A stretch of DNA of 39,734 bases from Candidatus Omnitrophota bacterium (GCA_021731625.1 JAKFXC010000097.1:1-39734), one strand, 5' to 3'. Positions 23,450-32,519 are shown, counted from the first letter of the stretch. Translations and numbers: made by a program. The notes: generated from the letters alone by a model not told the origin.

Positions 23450-24976
23450 TTATTTCATCCTATCTAAAGTCCTATACCCAATCGCCTCGGCCAGATGCCG
23501 CGGCTGGATGTCTTTCATATTCTCCAGATCAGCGACGGTGCGGGCGACTCTTAGAATTTTATCATGCGCCCGGCCGGACAGGCCCAAACTCTCCATCGCT
23601 CGCTTGAGCATGTCCCGGCAGGGTTCGTTTAAGAGGCAATGGTTTTTGAGCAATCGGTGTGGCATATGCGCGTTGGCCCCCAGGCCTTCATTGTGCAGGC
23701 GCTGGCGGGCCAGGGCCCGGGCGTTGGTGGTGCGTTGCTTGATGGCTGCGGAAGGTTCGCCGCTTCCCAAACCAAACAGATCAATGGTTTTTAAGGCGCC
23801 GACTTCCAGATGGATGTCGATGCGGTCGAGCAGCGGCCCGGAAATTTTCCCCATATAATTTTCCACTTGCAGCAAAGAGCAGGAGCAGGTCCTGCGTCCC
23901 CCCAGGCGCCAACCGCACGGGCAGGGGTTCATGGCCGCCACCAGCATAAATTTGGCTGGAAATTGCAAGGTCCGGTTGGCCCGGGCAATGCTGACCTGAT
24001 ATTCTTCCAGCGGTTGACGCAAAACCTCCAGGGCGCTGCGGTTAAACTCCGGGAGTTCATCCAGAAACAAAACGCCGTTGTGGGCCAGACTCACCTCACC
24101 GGGTTTAGGGTTGGTCCCGCCGCCAATTAAGGCAATATCGGAGGCGGTGTGATGAGGGGCCCTAAATGGGCGGTGGCGGTATAAGTCGACCCCACTCAAG
24201 AGACCTGCCACAGAATGGATTCTGGTCACCTCCAGAATTTCCGCCATAGACATATCCGGAAGGATGCCCGCCAGCCGTTTGGCTAGCATGGTTTTGCCGC
24301 TGCCAGGAGGGCCTATCATAAGCACGTTATGCGCTCCGGCCGCGGCCACTTCCAGGGCCCGTTTCACCGTGGCCTGGCCTTTCACATCACAAAAATCCAA
24401 CCCGGGAGGCGAAGGGGGCGGCAATGCGTTTGACGCCGGATCCATCGAGGCCAGCGGAAAACTATTAGGATCCATCAAGAAATGCACCACTTCTCTTAGG
24501 TGCCTGGCCGCATGAATGGGAATCCGGCCGGCCAAGGCGGCTTCTCGGGCATTGGCTTCCGGCACCAGCACCCCGCGGCAGACCTGGGGGTCGATCCCCA
24601 TCACACAGCCTAAGGTGCCGTTAATCGGCATCAAGGTGCCATCTAGCGAGAGTTCGCCCAGGAACATGTAGGGCAGGAGGAGCGTAGGAGAAATTTGCCC
24701 GCTGGCCGCCAGTATGCTTAAGGCGATGGCCAGATCAAAGCCAGGGCCCTCTTTCTTAGTATCGGCCGGGGACAGGTTGATGGTGATGCGGTGGCTGGGG
24801 AAGTCGTAACCGGTATTTTTGATGGCGCTGCGCACCCGTTCCCGGCTTTCCCGAATCGCGCTGTCTGGCAGGCCGACTAAGGTAAAAGCAGGCAAACCAG
24901 CGGCAATATCCGCCTCTATGGTGATAGGGTACGCGTCCAGGCCGCAGAGGCCCATACATCGGACTTTGGAAAACAT
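23450..24976 (-). CDS. comM: ComM/YifB-family AAA+ ATPase
   Basis: A 508-residue Mg-chelatase-like AAA+ protein. Residues of about 1-170 form the Lon-protease-like N-terminal domain (PITIEADIAAGLPAFTLVGL). The ATPase has Walker A IGPPGSGKTML, Walker B FLDELPEF and the FMLVAAMNPCPCG segment. Cys pairs in CPCG and RRTCSCS may bind metal. The C-terminal helical Mg_chelatase_C domain ends in RHLAEAIGYRTLDR. In Vibrio, ComM is a hexameric helicase that promotes branch migration during natural transformation. The family is widespread, also in species not known to be competent. It converges with the coiled-coil gene. Confidence 0.93.
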   Translation of the reverse strand: MFSKVRCMGLCGLDAYPITIEADIAAGLPAFTLVGLPDSAIRESRERVRSAIKNTGYDFPSHRITINLSPADTKKEGPGFDLAIALSILAASGQISPTLLLPYMFLGELSLDGTLMPINGTLGCVMGIDPQVCRGVLVPEANAREAALAGRIPIHAARHLREVVHFLMDPNSFPLASMDPASNALPPPSPPGLDFCDVKGQATVKRALEVAAAGAHNVLMIGPPGSGKTMLAKRLAGILPDMSMAEILEVTRIHSVAGLLSGVDLYRHRPFRAPHHTASDIALIGGGTNPKPGEVSLAHNGVLFLDELPEFNRSALEVLRQPLEEYQVSIARANRTLQFPAKFMLVAAMNPCPCGWRLGGRRTCSCSLLQVENYMGKISGPLLDRIDIHLEVGALKTIDLFGLGSGEPSAAIKQRTTNARALARQRLHNEGLGANAHMPHRLLKNHCLLNEPCRDMLKRAMESLGLSGRAHDKILRVARTVADLENMKDIQPRHLAEAIGYRTLDRMK

Positions 24977-25113
24977 GGGTTAGGAGGGGGAAATTAAGTA
25001 TGGCCTTGGGGGAAAAGGCCTTTGACGCCAAAATTAATTTTCATATACTTTTCCAGGCGGCAAGATATAATGTAACCTAACAAAATTCACAGATCCCGTC
25101 AATCTTTTTTCAT

Positions 25114-25563
25114 ATGCCCCATAATTTTTTTAAAGAAATCGCGCAGAACCATATTTTTATCATTACGTTGATTGTTTGGGGTTTGGCCCAGACGGCCAAA
25201 GTGGTGGGCGGCTTTTTTAAGGAAAAACGGTTTAATTTTCGCTGGTTTATCGGGACCGGCGGCATGCCATCTAGTCATGCGGCAGGCGCCTCCGCCCTGG
25301 CCACCTGTGTCGGCCTGGAACATGGGTTTGATTCGGCTATTTTTGCGGTGGCGGCTTCCTTTACCATGGTCACCATGTTTGATGCCCAGGGGGTGCGGCG
25401 TTCCACCGGTCAACAGGCCGGGATTTTGAACAAAATGATGGATGATTTTTACTGGAAGGGTCAAATCGAGGACAAACGTTTGCGGGAACTGATCGGGCAC
25501 ACGCCGGTGCAAGTCCTGGCCGGTTTCATCTTCGGCATTGTGTGCGCGCTGATTTTGTATTAA
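25114..25563 (+). CDS. Divergent PAP2-family (DUF212/YuiD) membrane protein
   Basis: A 149-residue protein of the DUF212 family, distantly related to acid phosphatases and vanadium haloperoxidases. Diagnostic motifs are GGMPSSHAA near residues 50-58, MFDAQGVRRSTGQQA near 88-102 and GHTPVQVLAG near 128-137. It has four hydrophobic segments (about 12-32, 55-67, 70-88, 132-149). It may be a membrane lipid phosphatase, but activity has not been shown for the family as far as I know. A TATAAT at 25066-25071 about 40 bases upstream is a possible -10 box. The L,D-transpeptidase gene follows after 36 bases. Confidence 0.85.
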   Translation: MPHNFFKEIAQNHIFIITLIVWGLAQTAKVVGGFFKEKRFNFRWFIGTGGMPSSHAAGASALATCVGLEHGFDSAIFAVAASFTMVTMFDAQGVRRSTGQQAGILNKMMDDFYWKGQIEDKRLRELIGHTPVQVLAGFIFGIVCALILY

Positions 25564-25599
25564 TTTGCGTTGGTGTGCATGAGGCGTTAGGGAGGACAT

Positions 25600-26421
25600 A
25601 TGGCTAAGCGATCGATGATCATTATAGCGTTAGTGGCCGTGTTTGGCGTCGTCGGCTGGATGGTGGCGGCAAAGGTGGACCGGAGTGGCGAGCTTCGGGT
25701 GGCGAGCGCCTCGGCGCCGGTCAAGGAATTGTTGGAGCAAGCATCGGCCCGTGAATCCGAGGGGCAGAAAATCAAGGCCAAAGAGGCCTACGAGAAAATC
25801 ATCGCTGACCATCCGGATTACGAACAGGTCGAGGAGGTGCAGGAACGTTTGGGCACATTGAATTTAAACATCATCACCTCCAACACCGACTCACCGCACA
25901 GCCTCAAATACCGGGTCGTCCAGAATGATTCCTTGGGCAAATTGGCCAAAAAATACAACACTACCAAGGAGCTCATCAAAAAAAGCAATGGCTTAAGCAG
26001 CGATGTCATCCGGGTGGGCCAAAGCTTGCGGATCTGGACCGCTCCCTTTAGCGTCATCGTCGATAAATCCCAAAATATTTTGATGTTAAAGACCGCGGAT
26101 GAGGTGGTCAAAATTTACCGGGTCTCGACCGGCGCCAACAACATTACTCCCGTCGGCAGTTTTAAGATCGCCACCAAATTGGCCAATCCCGTGTGGTTTA
26201 AGCCAGGCAGCAACCCGATCCCCGCGGAAAGTCCGGAGAATGTCCTGGGCAGCCGTTGGATGGGGTTTGACACTGACCCCCATTACGGCATTCATGGGAC
26301 CACGGAGCCGGAGAAAATCGGCCAGCAAGTGACTGCCGGATGCGTGCGCATGCGCAACGCGGACGTGGAAGAGCTCTTTGATCTCTTGCCCACCGGCGCG
26401 CCGGTTGTGATACAGGATTAA
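25600..26421 (+). CDS. LysM and L,D-transpeptidase (YkuD) protein
   Basis: A 273-residue peptidoglycan enzyme. An N-terminal membrane anchor or uncleaved signal (residues of about 5-24) places it in the periplasm. Residues 40-90 are a TPR-like helical linker (AKEAYEKIIADHPDYEQ), 103-147 a LysM peptidoglycan-binding domain (YRVVQNDSLGKLAKKYNTT) and 150-272 the YkuD domain. The catalytic pair is His232 (YGIHGT) and Cys248 (TAGCVRM). It would make 3-3 cross-links or attach proteins to peptidoglycan. GGGAGG precedes the ATG. accA follows after 20 bases. Confidence 0.93.
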   Translation: MAKRSMIIIALVAVFGVVGWMVAAKVDRSGELRVASASAPVKELLEQASARESEGQKIKAKEAYEKIIADHPDYEQVEEVQERLGTLNLNIITSNTDSPHSLKYRVVQNDSLGKLAKKYNTTKELIKKSNGLSSDVIRVGQSLRIWTAPFSVIVDKSQNILMLKTADEVVKIYRVSTGANNITPVGSFKIATKLANPVWFKPGSNPIPAESPENVLGSRWMGFDTDPHYGIHGTTEPEKIGQQVTAGCVRMRNADVEELFDLLPTGAPVVIQD

Positions 26422-26441
26422 TCGGTAATCACGGGAGCAGC

Positions 26442-27389
26442 ATGGCTGATTTGGATTTTGAAAAACAGATTGTCGAGCTGGAAAATAAGATAGAAGAGCT
26501 GCGCAAGATGAGCTCCCGGCGGGTGACCCTGGAACCGGAAATCAAACGCCTGGAAACTAAGCTCGATCGCTTAAAAAACGACATTTACGCCAACCTCTCG
26601 CCGTGGCAGCGGGTGCAAATTGCCCGCCACCCCAAACGTCCTTACACCCTCGACTATATTCGTTTGATGACCGATGAATTCTTGGAGCTGCACGGCGATC
26701 GTTTGTATGCCGACGATCTGGCCCTGGTCGGCGGTTTTGCCAAAATCGACGGGCAGAAGGTCATGCTCATGGGCCATCAAAAAGGCCGCGACGTCAAAGA
26801 GAGTATCCAGCGCAATTTTGGCTGTGCCCATCCGGAAGGATACCGCAAAGCCATGCGCTTAATGAGAATGGCGGCGAAATTCCATATTCCGATCATTTGT
26901 TTGATCGATACGCCGGGGGCTTACCCCGGGATCGGCGCGGAAGAGCGGGGCCAAGCCCAGGCCATTGCGGAAAATTTGCGGGACATGACCAGCATACGGA
27001 CGCCCATCATTGCCGCCATTATCGGCGAAGGGGGCAGCGGCGGGGCCCTTGGCGTGGGAGTGGCGGATCGGGTGCTCATCTTACAGCATGCGTATTACTC
27101 TGTCATTTCGCCGGAAGGTTGTGCGTCCATCCTTTGGAGGAGTTCTGCCAAGGCCCCCCAGGCCGCCGAGGCCCTAAAGATCCACGGCGAGGATTTGATC
27201 AAATACAAGATTGTGGATGATATCATCCCGGAGCCTCTGGGCGGGGCTCACCGAGACATCGAGGCCACCGCGGCCAGCTTAAAATCGGCGCTGCTTAAGA
27301 ATCTAAAAAAATTATCATCCTTGGAGACCGATGCGCTCCTGGAAGCCCGCTATCAAAAATACCGCAGCGTCGGCGAGTTCAAGGAATAA
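26442..27389 (+). CDS. accA: Acetyl-CoA carboxylase carboxyltransferase subunit alpha
   Basis: A 315-residue AccA, close to the 319 residues of the E. coli protein. With AccD it moves the carboxyl group from carboxy-biotin to acetyl-CoA, giving malonyl-CoA for fatty acid synthesis. The N-terminal helical hairpin (FEKQIVELENKIEELRK) is typical. The crotonase-like core shows GHQKGRD, IDTPGAYPGIGAEERGQAQAIA and GEGGSGGALGVGVADRV, and ISPEGCASILWRS follows. accD is not in the window. GGGAGC precedes the start. It is in one run with the L,D-transpeptidase, DUF4197 and rlmN genes. It is one step away from the biotin genes found later in the window. Confidence 0.97.
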   Translation: MADLDFEKQIVELENKIEELRKMSSRRVTLEPEIKRLETKLDRLKNDIYANLSPWQRVQIARHPKRPYTLDYIRLMTDEFLELHGDRLYADDLALVGGFAKIDGQKVMLMGHQKGRDVKESIQRNFGCAHPEGYRKAMRLMRMAAKFHIPIICLIDTPGAYPGIGAEERGQAQAIAENLRDMTSIRTPIIAAIIGEGGSGGALGVGVADRVLILQHAYYSVISPEGCASILWRSSAKAPQAAEALKIHGEDLIKYKIVDDIIPEPLGGAHRDIEATAASLKSALLKNLKKLSSLETDALLEARYQKYRSVGEFKE

Positions 27390-27392
27390 TCC

Positions 27393-28130
27393 ATGATGAA
27401 AGGTTTCAGTAAATTTTTGATGGTGCTGCTCTTTGGCAGTCTCGGTGCGGCGTTTTGCCGGGCAAGCATGTGGGACCAGCTCAAGACAATCAAAGATACC
27501 AGTTTAAACAAGGTGCTCAACACGCCGCTCAGCCAGACCAAGGTGGCCGACGGGCTCAAAGAAGCCTTGAAGGTGGGCATTGACAATGCGGTGAAGTTGA
27601 CTGGCCGGGCCGACGGGTTCTTGAAGAACCAGGACATCAAGATTGCTATGCCCCAGAATTTGGCAGCGTTGGACAAGGGTTTGAGGATGATTGGTTTTAG
27701 CAAACAGCTGGATGATTTTACCGTCAGCATGAACCGGGCCGCCGAAGCAGCGGCGCCTGGAGCCAGGGATATTTTTATAAGTACCATTGCCGGCATGTCC
27801 ATCAACGATGCGATGGGCATTTTCAACGGGGGGAGCACCGCGGCGACCAACTATTTAAAAAGCAAGTCCTCGGCGCAATTGCGAGAAGCGTTTACGCCTA
27901 TGGTGGCAAAGACCTTGGGGAAGTATGCGGTCACCCAAAAGTACGATGCGCTGGTCACCAAATACCGGACCTTGCCTTTTGCCGGGAAATTCCCCGTTCC
28001 CGACGTGACAAGTTATGTGTTGGACAAAACCTTGGAGGGCCTCTTTACAGTGCTGGGGCAGCAAGAGGCCAAAATCCGGACGGACCCGGCGGCCCGCGTC
28101 ACCGCGTTACTTAAAGAAGTGTTTAAATAG
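27393..28130 (+). CDS. DUF4197 family exported protein
   Basis: A 245-residue protein with a signal peptide (about residues 1-24). The mature part matches DUF4197: a helical protein with LKEALKVGIDNAVKLTGRADGF, IAMPQNL, MNRAAEAAAPGARDIF, GMSINDAMGIFNGGSTAATNYL and a C-terminal ALVTKYRTLPFA...VTSYVLDKTLEGLF segment. The family is widespread in Gram-negatives and its function is unknown to me. It starts three bases after the accA stop. Two ATGs in tandem allow either start. rlmN follows after seven bases, so the genes share a transcript. Confidence 0.85.
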   Translation: MMKGFSKFLMVLLFGSLGAAFCRASMWDQLKTIKDTSLNKVLNTPLSQTKVADGLKEALKVGIDNAVKLTGRADGFLKNQDIKIAMPQNLAALDKGLRMIGFSKQLDDFTVSMNRAAEAAAPGARDIFISTIAGMSINDAMGIFNGGSTAATNYLKSKSSAQLREAFTPMVAKTLGKYAVTQKYDALVTKYRTLPFAGKFPVPDVTSYVLDKTLEGLFTVLGQQEAKIRTDPAARVTALLKEVFK

Positions 28131-28137
28131 GTGGTTT

Positions 28138-29178
28138 GTGTCCCTCCCTCCCCAAGATATTCGCAATTATTCCTTTGAAGAGCTGACCGCTTATTTTGAA
28201 TCCATCGGCGAGAAGGCCTTCCGCGCGCAGCAGATGGCGGAATGGATTTATAAGAAGGGTGTTTGGTCTTTTGATCAGATGCTTAACCTGCCGGAGCAGC
28301 TTCGTCAAAAATTATCGGCAAATTTTAATCTTAAACCGCTGGTGATTGCCGCCAAGCAAGTGGCCAAAGACCACACCACCAAATTTTTATTTGACTTAGA
28401 CGACCGGGAAACCGTCGAAAGCGTTTTGATCCCGACGGCCACGCGCACAACCGCATGCATTTCCACGCAGGCCGGCTGCAAGTTCGGATGCCGGTTTTGT
28501 GCCAGCGGGATTGGCGGATGGTCGAGGAATTTGACCTGCGCCGAGATCCTCACCCAAGTCTTGCACGTGAAAGAAGAGGCGCTCAAGCACAAACGGCCGT
28601 TGTGCAACATTGTCTTTATGGGCACCGGGGAGCCGCTGGATAATTTTGATAATTTATTTAAGGCGATTAAGATCATCAATTCCCACCAGGGCATAGGGAT
28701 CGGGGCCCGCCATATTACGATCTCGACGGTGGGACTGGTTCCAAAGATCAAAGAACTCGCCAAACAAAATTTGCAAATCGAACTGGCCATTTCCTTGCAC
28801 GGCTATGACAATGCCTCGCGCAATGTGCTTATGCCGGTCAATAAAAAATATCCCTTTGATGAGTTGATCAGGACCTGCCGGGAATACGCGCGGGAGACCA
28901 AACGCCAAATCACTTTCGAATACATCCTCATTAAGGACGTGACCTGCACGGAGAATGCCGTTCAGTGCCTGAGAAAGGCCTTTAAAGGCATCATTTGCAA
29001 GATGAACCTTATTCCCTACAATCCGGTTTCAGAATTTGAACACAAGACACCGTCGCAGGCAGAGATGGAGACCTTTAAAAACCGGCTGGAAGAGTTTGGC
29101 ATCCATGCCACCATTCGTTCTCCGAGGGGGAGGGAAGTGGGAGCCGCGTGCGGGCAGTTGCGGCACGCGCATAAGTAG
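28138..29178 (+). CDS. rlmN: 23S rRNA/tRNA adenine-C2 methyltransferase RlmN
   Basis: A 346-residue radical SAM enzyme that methylates C2 of A2503 in 23S rRNA and of A37 in some tRNAs. The 4Fe-4S motif is Cys114-X3-Cys118-X2-Cys121 (GCKFGCRFC). The methyl-carrying Cys near the end is Cys338 in GAACGQL. FMGTGEPLDN and ISLHGYDNASRN are further signatures. I choose GTG at 28138 because the protein from there aligns with the usual start (the longer frame overlaps the DUF4197 gene) and AGGTGG lies just upstream. Length is close to the family norm. Confidence 0.94.
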   Translation: MSLPPQDIRNYSFEELTAYFESIGEKAFRAQQMAEWIYKKGVWSFDQMLNLPEQLRQKLSANFNLKPLVIAAKQVAKDHTTKFLFDLDDRETVESVLIPTATRTTACISTQAGCKFGCRFCASGIGGWSRNLTCAEILTQVLHVKEEALKHKRPLCNIVFMGTGEPLDNFDNLFKAIKIINSHQGIGIGARHITISTVGLVPKIKELAKQNLQIELAISLHGYDNASRNVLMPVNKKYPFDELIRTCREYARETKRQITFEYILIKDVTCTENAVQCLRKAFKGIICKMNLIPYNPVSEFEHKTPSQAEMETFKNRLEEFGIHATIRSPRGREVGAACGQLRHAHK

Positions 29179-29184
29179 ACTATG

Positions 29185-29700
29185 TTATTGATTGCTGTTT
29201 TGCCGCTGGAGTTTTTCGATGAGGGCCTGCATTTTGGGATTGGCCATGAGTTCTTTGGCGCGGGGGTTACTTTCCATCATACGGACGTCCCTGGCCATGA
29301 CGGCCTGCATGATGGAAGGATCAGACATGAGTTGCACGATTTCGGGATCGTTGACAAGTTCCTGCACCTCGGCGATGAACTGCGGATCAGCCAGGAGTTG
29401 AGTTTGCATGGTGTTTAGTTTTTGATTAATCTCGGCGTTGTTGGCATTGCCTGCCGGTGCCGTCTCCGGAACCGGGTTGGCGGGGGCACTGGTGCCGCCG
29501 GCGCTGATGCTCGTGATCTGGTTGCTTTGCACTTGCAGTGTTCCTATGATGGGCGTTTGAATCGTATAAACGCCATCCTGCATGGAAATCACCTCGCCCC
29601 TAAGCTGGGAGCCGTCTTGTAAACTAATGATAGCTTCGGTCCTGCCAAGGGCAGGCAGCACGCAGAGAGCCAAAATGAGTATTTGCACGGTGATTTTCAT
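29185..29700 (-). CDS. Exported protein with STI1-like repeats
   Basis: A 171-residue protein with a signal peptide (MKITVQILILALCVLPALGRTEA). Residues of about 24-68 look like a small beta barrel (DGSQLRGEVISM, YTIQTPIIGTLQV). A Pro/Ala linker follows. Residues of about 95-165 contain repeated DP/NP-punctuated helices (LLADPQFIAEVQELVNDPEIVQLMSDP..., NPRAKELMANPKMQALIEKL), as in the STI1/DP domain that binds chaperones or peptides in Hop/Sti1 and Hip. Finding it on an exported bacterial protein is unusual. It converges with rlmN, whose stop is six bases away. Its function is unknown. Confidence 0.65.
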   Translation of the reverse strand: MKITVQILILALCVLPALGRTEAIISLQDGSQLRGEVISMQDGVYTIQTPIIGTLQVQSNQITSISAGGTSAPANPVPETAPAGNANNAEINQKLNTMQTQLLADPQFIAEVQELVNDPEIVQLMSDPSIMQAVMARDVRMMESNPRAKELMANPKMQALIEKLQRQNSNQ

Positions 29701-29750
29701 AACTACTCAAAGCTTAACATGCCCTCGGGCTAATGGCAAATGAGAAGTTT

Positions 29751-29779
29751 TTGGCTTTCTTAGTTTTATGTGGTATCTT
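29751..29779 (+). promoter_or_regulatory. Promoter of the large Omnitrophota-type gene
   Basis: TTGGCT at 29751-29756, a 17-base spacer and TATCTT at 29774-29779, preceded by TGG (extended -10). The ATG at 29791 is 11 bases beyond the -10 box, so the leader is only a few bases and has no ribosome site. Confidence 0.5.
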
Positions 29780-29790
29780 TGTAGTGTCCC

Positions 29791-32283
29791 ATGGTAAAGG
29801 CAGGTCTTCTTAAGCGGATAGCTGCTAGCATCAGTATGGCCATGCCAGTCTCGTTAATACCCCCACCGGCATATGGTCAGGCTCTTGTTTTGCCCCAGCC
29901 TGGAACAATGGTCGTCCTGACCGATCCGTACAGCCCCGTCATGATCAAAGGCCTTAAGATTAACCCGAACGACCCTCTTTTGTTTGAGTTTATTTTAGAC
30001 ACTGGATCTTCCGGCCTCAGAGTCAGCGACCCCGCATTTAAAACAGAATCAGAAAAATTAATCAAATATTTTTTGGCAGCGTTGACAATCAAAGAAGAGG
30101 ACCTGTGGGTCAATTTGTCCCCCTATGAAAAGGGCAGGATTGTGCCCCTGGATCTTGGCCAAACCGGGCTCGGTCGGGACATGTTGGCCCAGGATTATGT
30201 GTTGAAACAATTGACCGCTTCCCTGATTTATCCCGGAAAAGAGATAGGTAAGTTATTCTGGGACAAAGTTTATGCCAGGGCCACCCCGTCGGGGACGGCG
30301 TTGCTGCCGGCCAACATTTTCAACAAAGTTTGGATTGTGGCTGAGAAGGCAAAAGTTTTGGAGCGCCACAATGCGGCATTTGTGGTCGGGGCGCATTTGA
30401 AAGTGATGTTGGAAGAGGATTACACAGCTCTGCGAAAAACCACTCCCAAGGCCACGGCACCGGCGGGCAACTCCCAACTCGTCCGGGAGGTGATTCTGCC
30501 CCAGATCGAGCAAGAGATCAATCACGGCAAGCATTTTGCCCCTTTGCGGCAGATGTTTTACAGCATGGTGCTCGCCACATGGTATAAAATGGCAGTCAAA
30601 GAAGCGTTGTTGAACCGGGTCTACAGCAACAAGGCGAAAATTTCCGGGGTCATGCACGATGACCCCCAAATCAAAGAAAAAATTTATGGGCAGTACCTGG
30701 AGGCGTATAAGAGGGGTGTCTTTAATTTCATAAAAGAGGATGTTGATGCGGCCAGCGGGAAGCGGGTGCCAAGGAAATATTTTTCAGGGGGAACAGCATT
30801 TAGAGACCTGCCCCGGATCATAGACCGTGCCCAGAGCGGGACCGCTGAGGAACTGGCAGGCATAGCTCAAGGCGACATGGCCATGGGAATCGTCCGGTTG
30901 GAGAAGGTAAAGGTAAAGCGACCAGTAACTGCTGGGGCTGGTATTTTTGATGAAGAATTGCGAAGGATCCAAACCATGTTAAGCAGCCTGTACTTAGGTG
31001 ATAGAGTCCAGGAGGAGGCCTCCGTGGAGCTTAGACGTTTTATTGCCCGCCACGTGTCAAACCGCAGGTCCGCGTCGCCGGAATTGAGGCTTCTTGTGAG
31101 GGAAGTTTTTGAGATGGCCATTGATCTGCATACAAAATATGTTTCGCAAAAACAACCAGAGAAGTATTCAGCCATTTTTTCATTTGTAAGATCTTTGAAT
31201 GGCACCATTGCAGGCGTCCCTGGAAGGGATTCTGTAGAATTGTGGACGGACAGGCCCAATTACAAGATGGAGAAATTTTCTTGGGACGCGGTGGCGGGCA
31301 GGATCGTTGCCCAAACCATTGAGGATGCGCGCAAGTCCTATGACCGTGCGGCGGTAGCACCGGTTTTGACGACAGACATGGACTATGAGGCCGCTTTGCG
31401 GAATGTGCGGCGGGCACTGCTGAATCCCGCTTTTAGCGAAAAGCATGCGGAGCAGTTAATCGTCGAATTGAGAACATATATCGCCAGCCACTCGAAGGCA
31501 CCGTTGCGCCAAGAGCTGGTTGAATTCTTGAAGCGGGTTTTTGAGTTTAGTTTTTCATTGCATAACCAATTCGTTGCCCAGAAGGAGGCTGCCAAACGAC
31601 AGAATATCTTTATGCTGATCCATGCTTTGGATTATTACATTTGGGGAGTTTATAGCGAAGCAGATGAAATTTTTGTGGAGAAACCAGACCTCCTGAATCC
31701 CGGACAATGGAGCAAGGTTCCTTTATCGGAGGAATTCTTGGAAAGCATTGCTCGGGAATCGGTAGATTACATAAGGGGGACAAACGACCCTTTCATGAGC
31801 CGCAAGCATTTACAGATTCCTATGAAGCTCGGTGGGACGCAGGATATTTTTGGCGAGGAGAATTTGCTGGCAATAGAGAAGCGTTTGGCTGACTCTCTGG
31901 ATCCGATTGGCAGGGATGAATTGAAGGACGTGGTTAATTATTTGCAAGCATACCGTGACACTAGGCAGGGGCCCGACGCCTTGTATGAACGGCTGGTCTA
32001 TTTATACCAATTGCGCGCCTTTGACTTATTTCTTAGAGAGAAGGACAAGGCGATGATCGGTGGGGAAGGTTTGTCTCCCGGCGGTATTGATTTTAATCCA
32101 AAGAAAATGGGTTTGGATACGGCTCAGGACAACCCGCGCGCCCTCATGCAGTTCGATCAAGCTCTCCTGGAGGAATTTCAGCGGGGGGATTTCTCGGGCA
32201 TCACACCCACCATCCTGCGCATTCTGCCGATCACCAGCCCAGTTTCTACCCTTGGGTTAGAAGTCAAGCAATCCTCCCTTTGA
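29791..32283 (+). CDS. Large exported protein of an Omnitrophota-type family
   Basis: An 830-residue protein with a signal-like N-terminus (about 1-30). Residues 31-200 contain VVLTDPYSPVMIKGLKINP, LIKYFLAALTIKEEDLWVNL, IVPLDLGQTGLGRDMLAQDY and SLIYPGKEIGKLFWDKVY, a pattern I associate with very large proteins encoded many times in Omnitrophota genomes. About 388-473 and 530-621 are two copies of one helical domain: an initial R-hydrophobic helix, then RFIARHVS/TYIASHSK, VREVFEMAIDLHTKYVSQK versus LKRVFEFSFSLHNQFVAQK. The C-terminus has the GGIDFNPKKMGL segment also usual in this family. No enzyme motif is seen; cell-surface or secreted placement is inferred. Confidence 0.75.
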   Translation: MVKAGLLKRIAASISMAMPVSLIPPPAYGQALVLPQPGTMVVLTDPYSPVMIKGLKINPNDPLLFEFILDTGSSGLRVSDPAFKTESEKLIKYFLAALTIKEEDLWVNLSPYEKGRIVPLDLGQTGLGRDMLAQDYVLKQLTASLIYPGKEIGKLFWDKVYARATPSGTALLPANIFNKVWIVAEKAKVLERHNAAFVVGAHLKVMLEEDYTALRKTTPKATAPAGNSQLVREVILPQIEQEINHGKHFAPLRQMFYSMVLATWYKMAVKEALLNRVYSNKAKISGVMHDDPQIKEKIYGQYLEAYKRGVFNFIKEDVDAASGKRVPRKYFSGGTAFRDLPRIIDRAQSGTAEELAGIAQGDMAMGIVRLEKVKVKRPVTAGAGIFDEELRRIQTMLSSLYLGDRVQEEASVELRRFIARHVSNRRSASPELRLLVREVFEMAIDLHTKYVSQKQPEKYSAIFSFVRSLNGTIAGVPGRDSVELWTDRPNYKMEKFSWDAVAGRIVAQTIEDARKSYDRAAVAPVLTTDMDYEAALRNVRRALLNPAFSEKHAEQLIVELRTYIASHSKAPLRQELVEFLKRVFEFSFSLHNQFVAQKEAAKRQNIFMLIHALDYYIWGVYSEADEIFVEKPDLLNPGQWSKVPLSEEFLESIARESVDYIRGTNDPFMSRKHLQIPMKLGGTQDIFGEENLLAIEKRLADSLDPIGRDELKDVVNYLQAYRDTRQGPDALYERLVYLYQLRAFDLFLREKDKAMIGGEGLSPGGIDFNPKKMGLDTAQDNPRALMQFDQALLEEFQRGDFSGITPTILRILPITSPVSTLGLEVKQSSL

Positions 32284-32410
32284 AGGTTTTGACAAAACAT
32301 GGAGTGGATGATATATTGACGGTTCTTTAGGGGGAGAGGGAAGCTGCGGTAATCAGGACTGCTTCCAAATTTCTTTAGAATAATTTGATATAGTAACATT
32401 GTGGTAATTT
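32284..32410. other. Spacer before the tRNA pair
   Basis: Between the large exported protein and tRNA-Ala there are 127 bases with no coding signal. AT-rich sequence at 32370-32410 (TTTGATATAGTAACATTGTGG) probably holds the tRNA promoter: TATAGT at 32390-32395 is a plausible -10 box. Confidence 0.3.
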
Positions 32411-32485
32411 GGGGCTGTAGCTCAGTTTTGGGAGAGCGCTTCAATGGCATTGAAGAGGCCAGGGGTTCAATTCCCCTCAGCTCCA
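32411..32485 (+). tRNA. tRNA-Ala (GGC anticodon)
   Basis: A full cloverleaf: acceptor GGGGCTG pairs with CAGCTCC, the anticodon stem is CTTCA/TGAAG with loop ATGGCAT giving GGC, and the T arm is AGGGG-TTCAATT-CCCCT. Discriminator is A. CCA is not encoded. Confidence 0.93.
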
Positions 32486-32519
32486 CGTTCTTATTGTAGA
32501 TTGTTGCTGCCGTACTGCG

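Noticed and set aside
25099-25599. Minus-strand open frame of 166 codons opposite the DUF212 gene
   Set aside because: It is an exact antisense shadow of a gene with clear family motifs and has no domain of its own.
28015-28137. Longer start for rlmN at 28015
   Set aside because: The extra codons lie inside the DUF4197 gene in another frame and encode no conserved RlmN sequence; GTG at 28138 fits the family.
32178-32486. Open frame of 102 codons on the minus strand across tRNA-Ala
   Set aside because: It begins with MELRGIEPLASS-type sequence, the familiar false translation of an antisense tRNA gene, and overlaps the end of the large exported protein.
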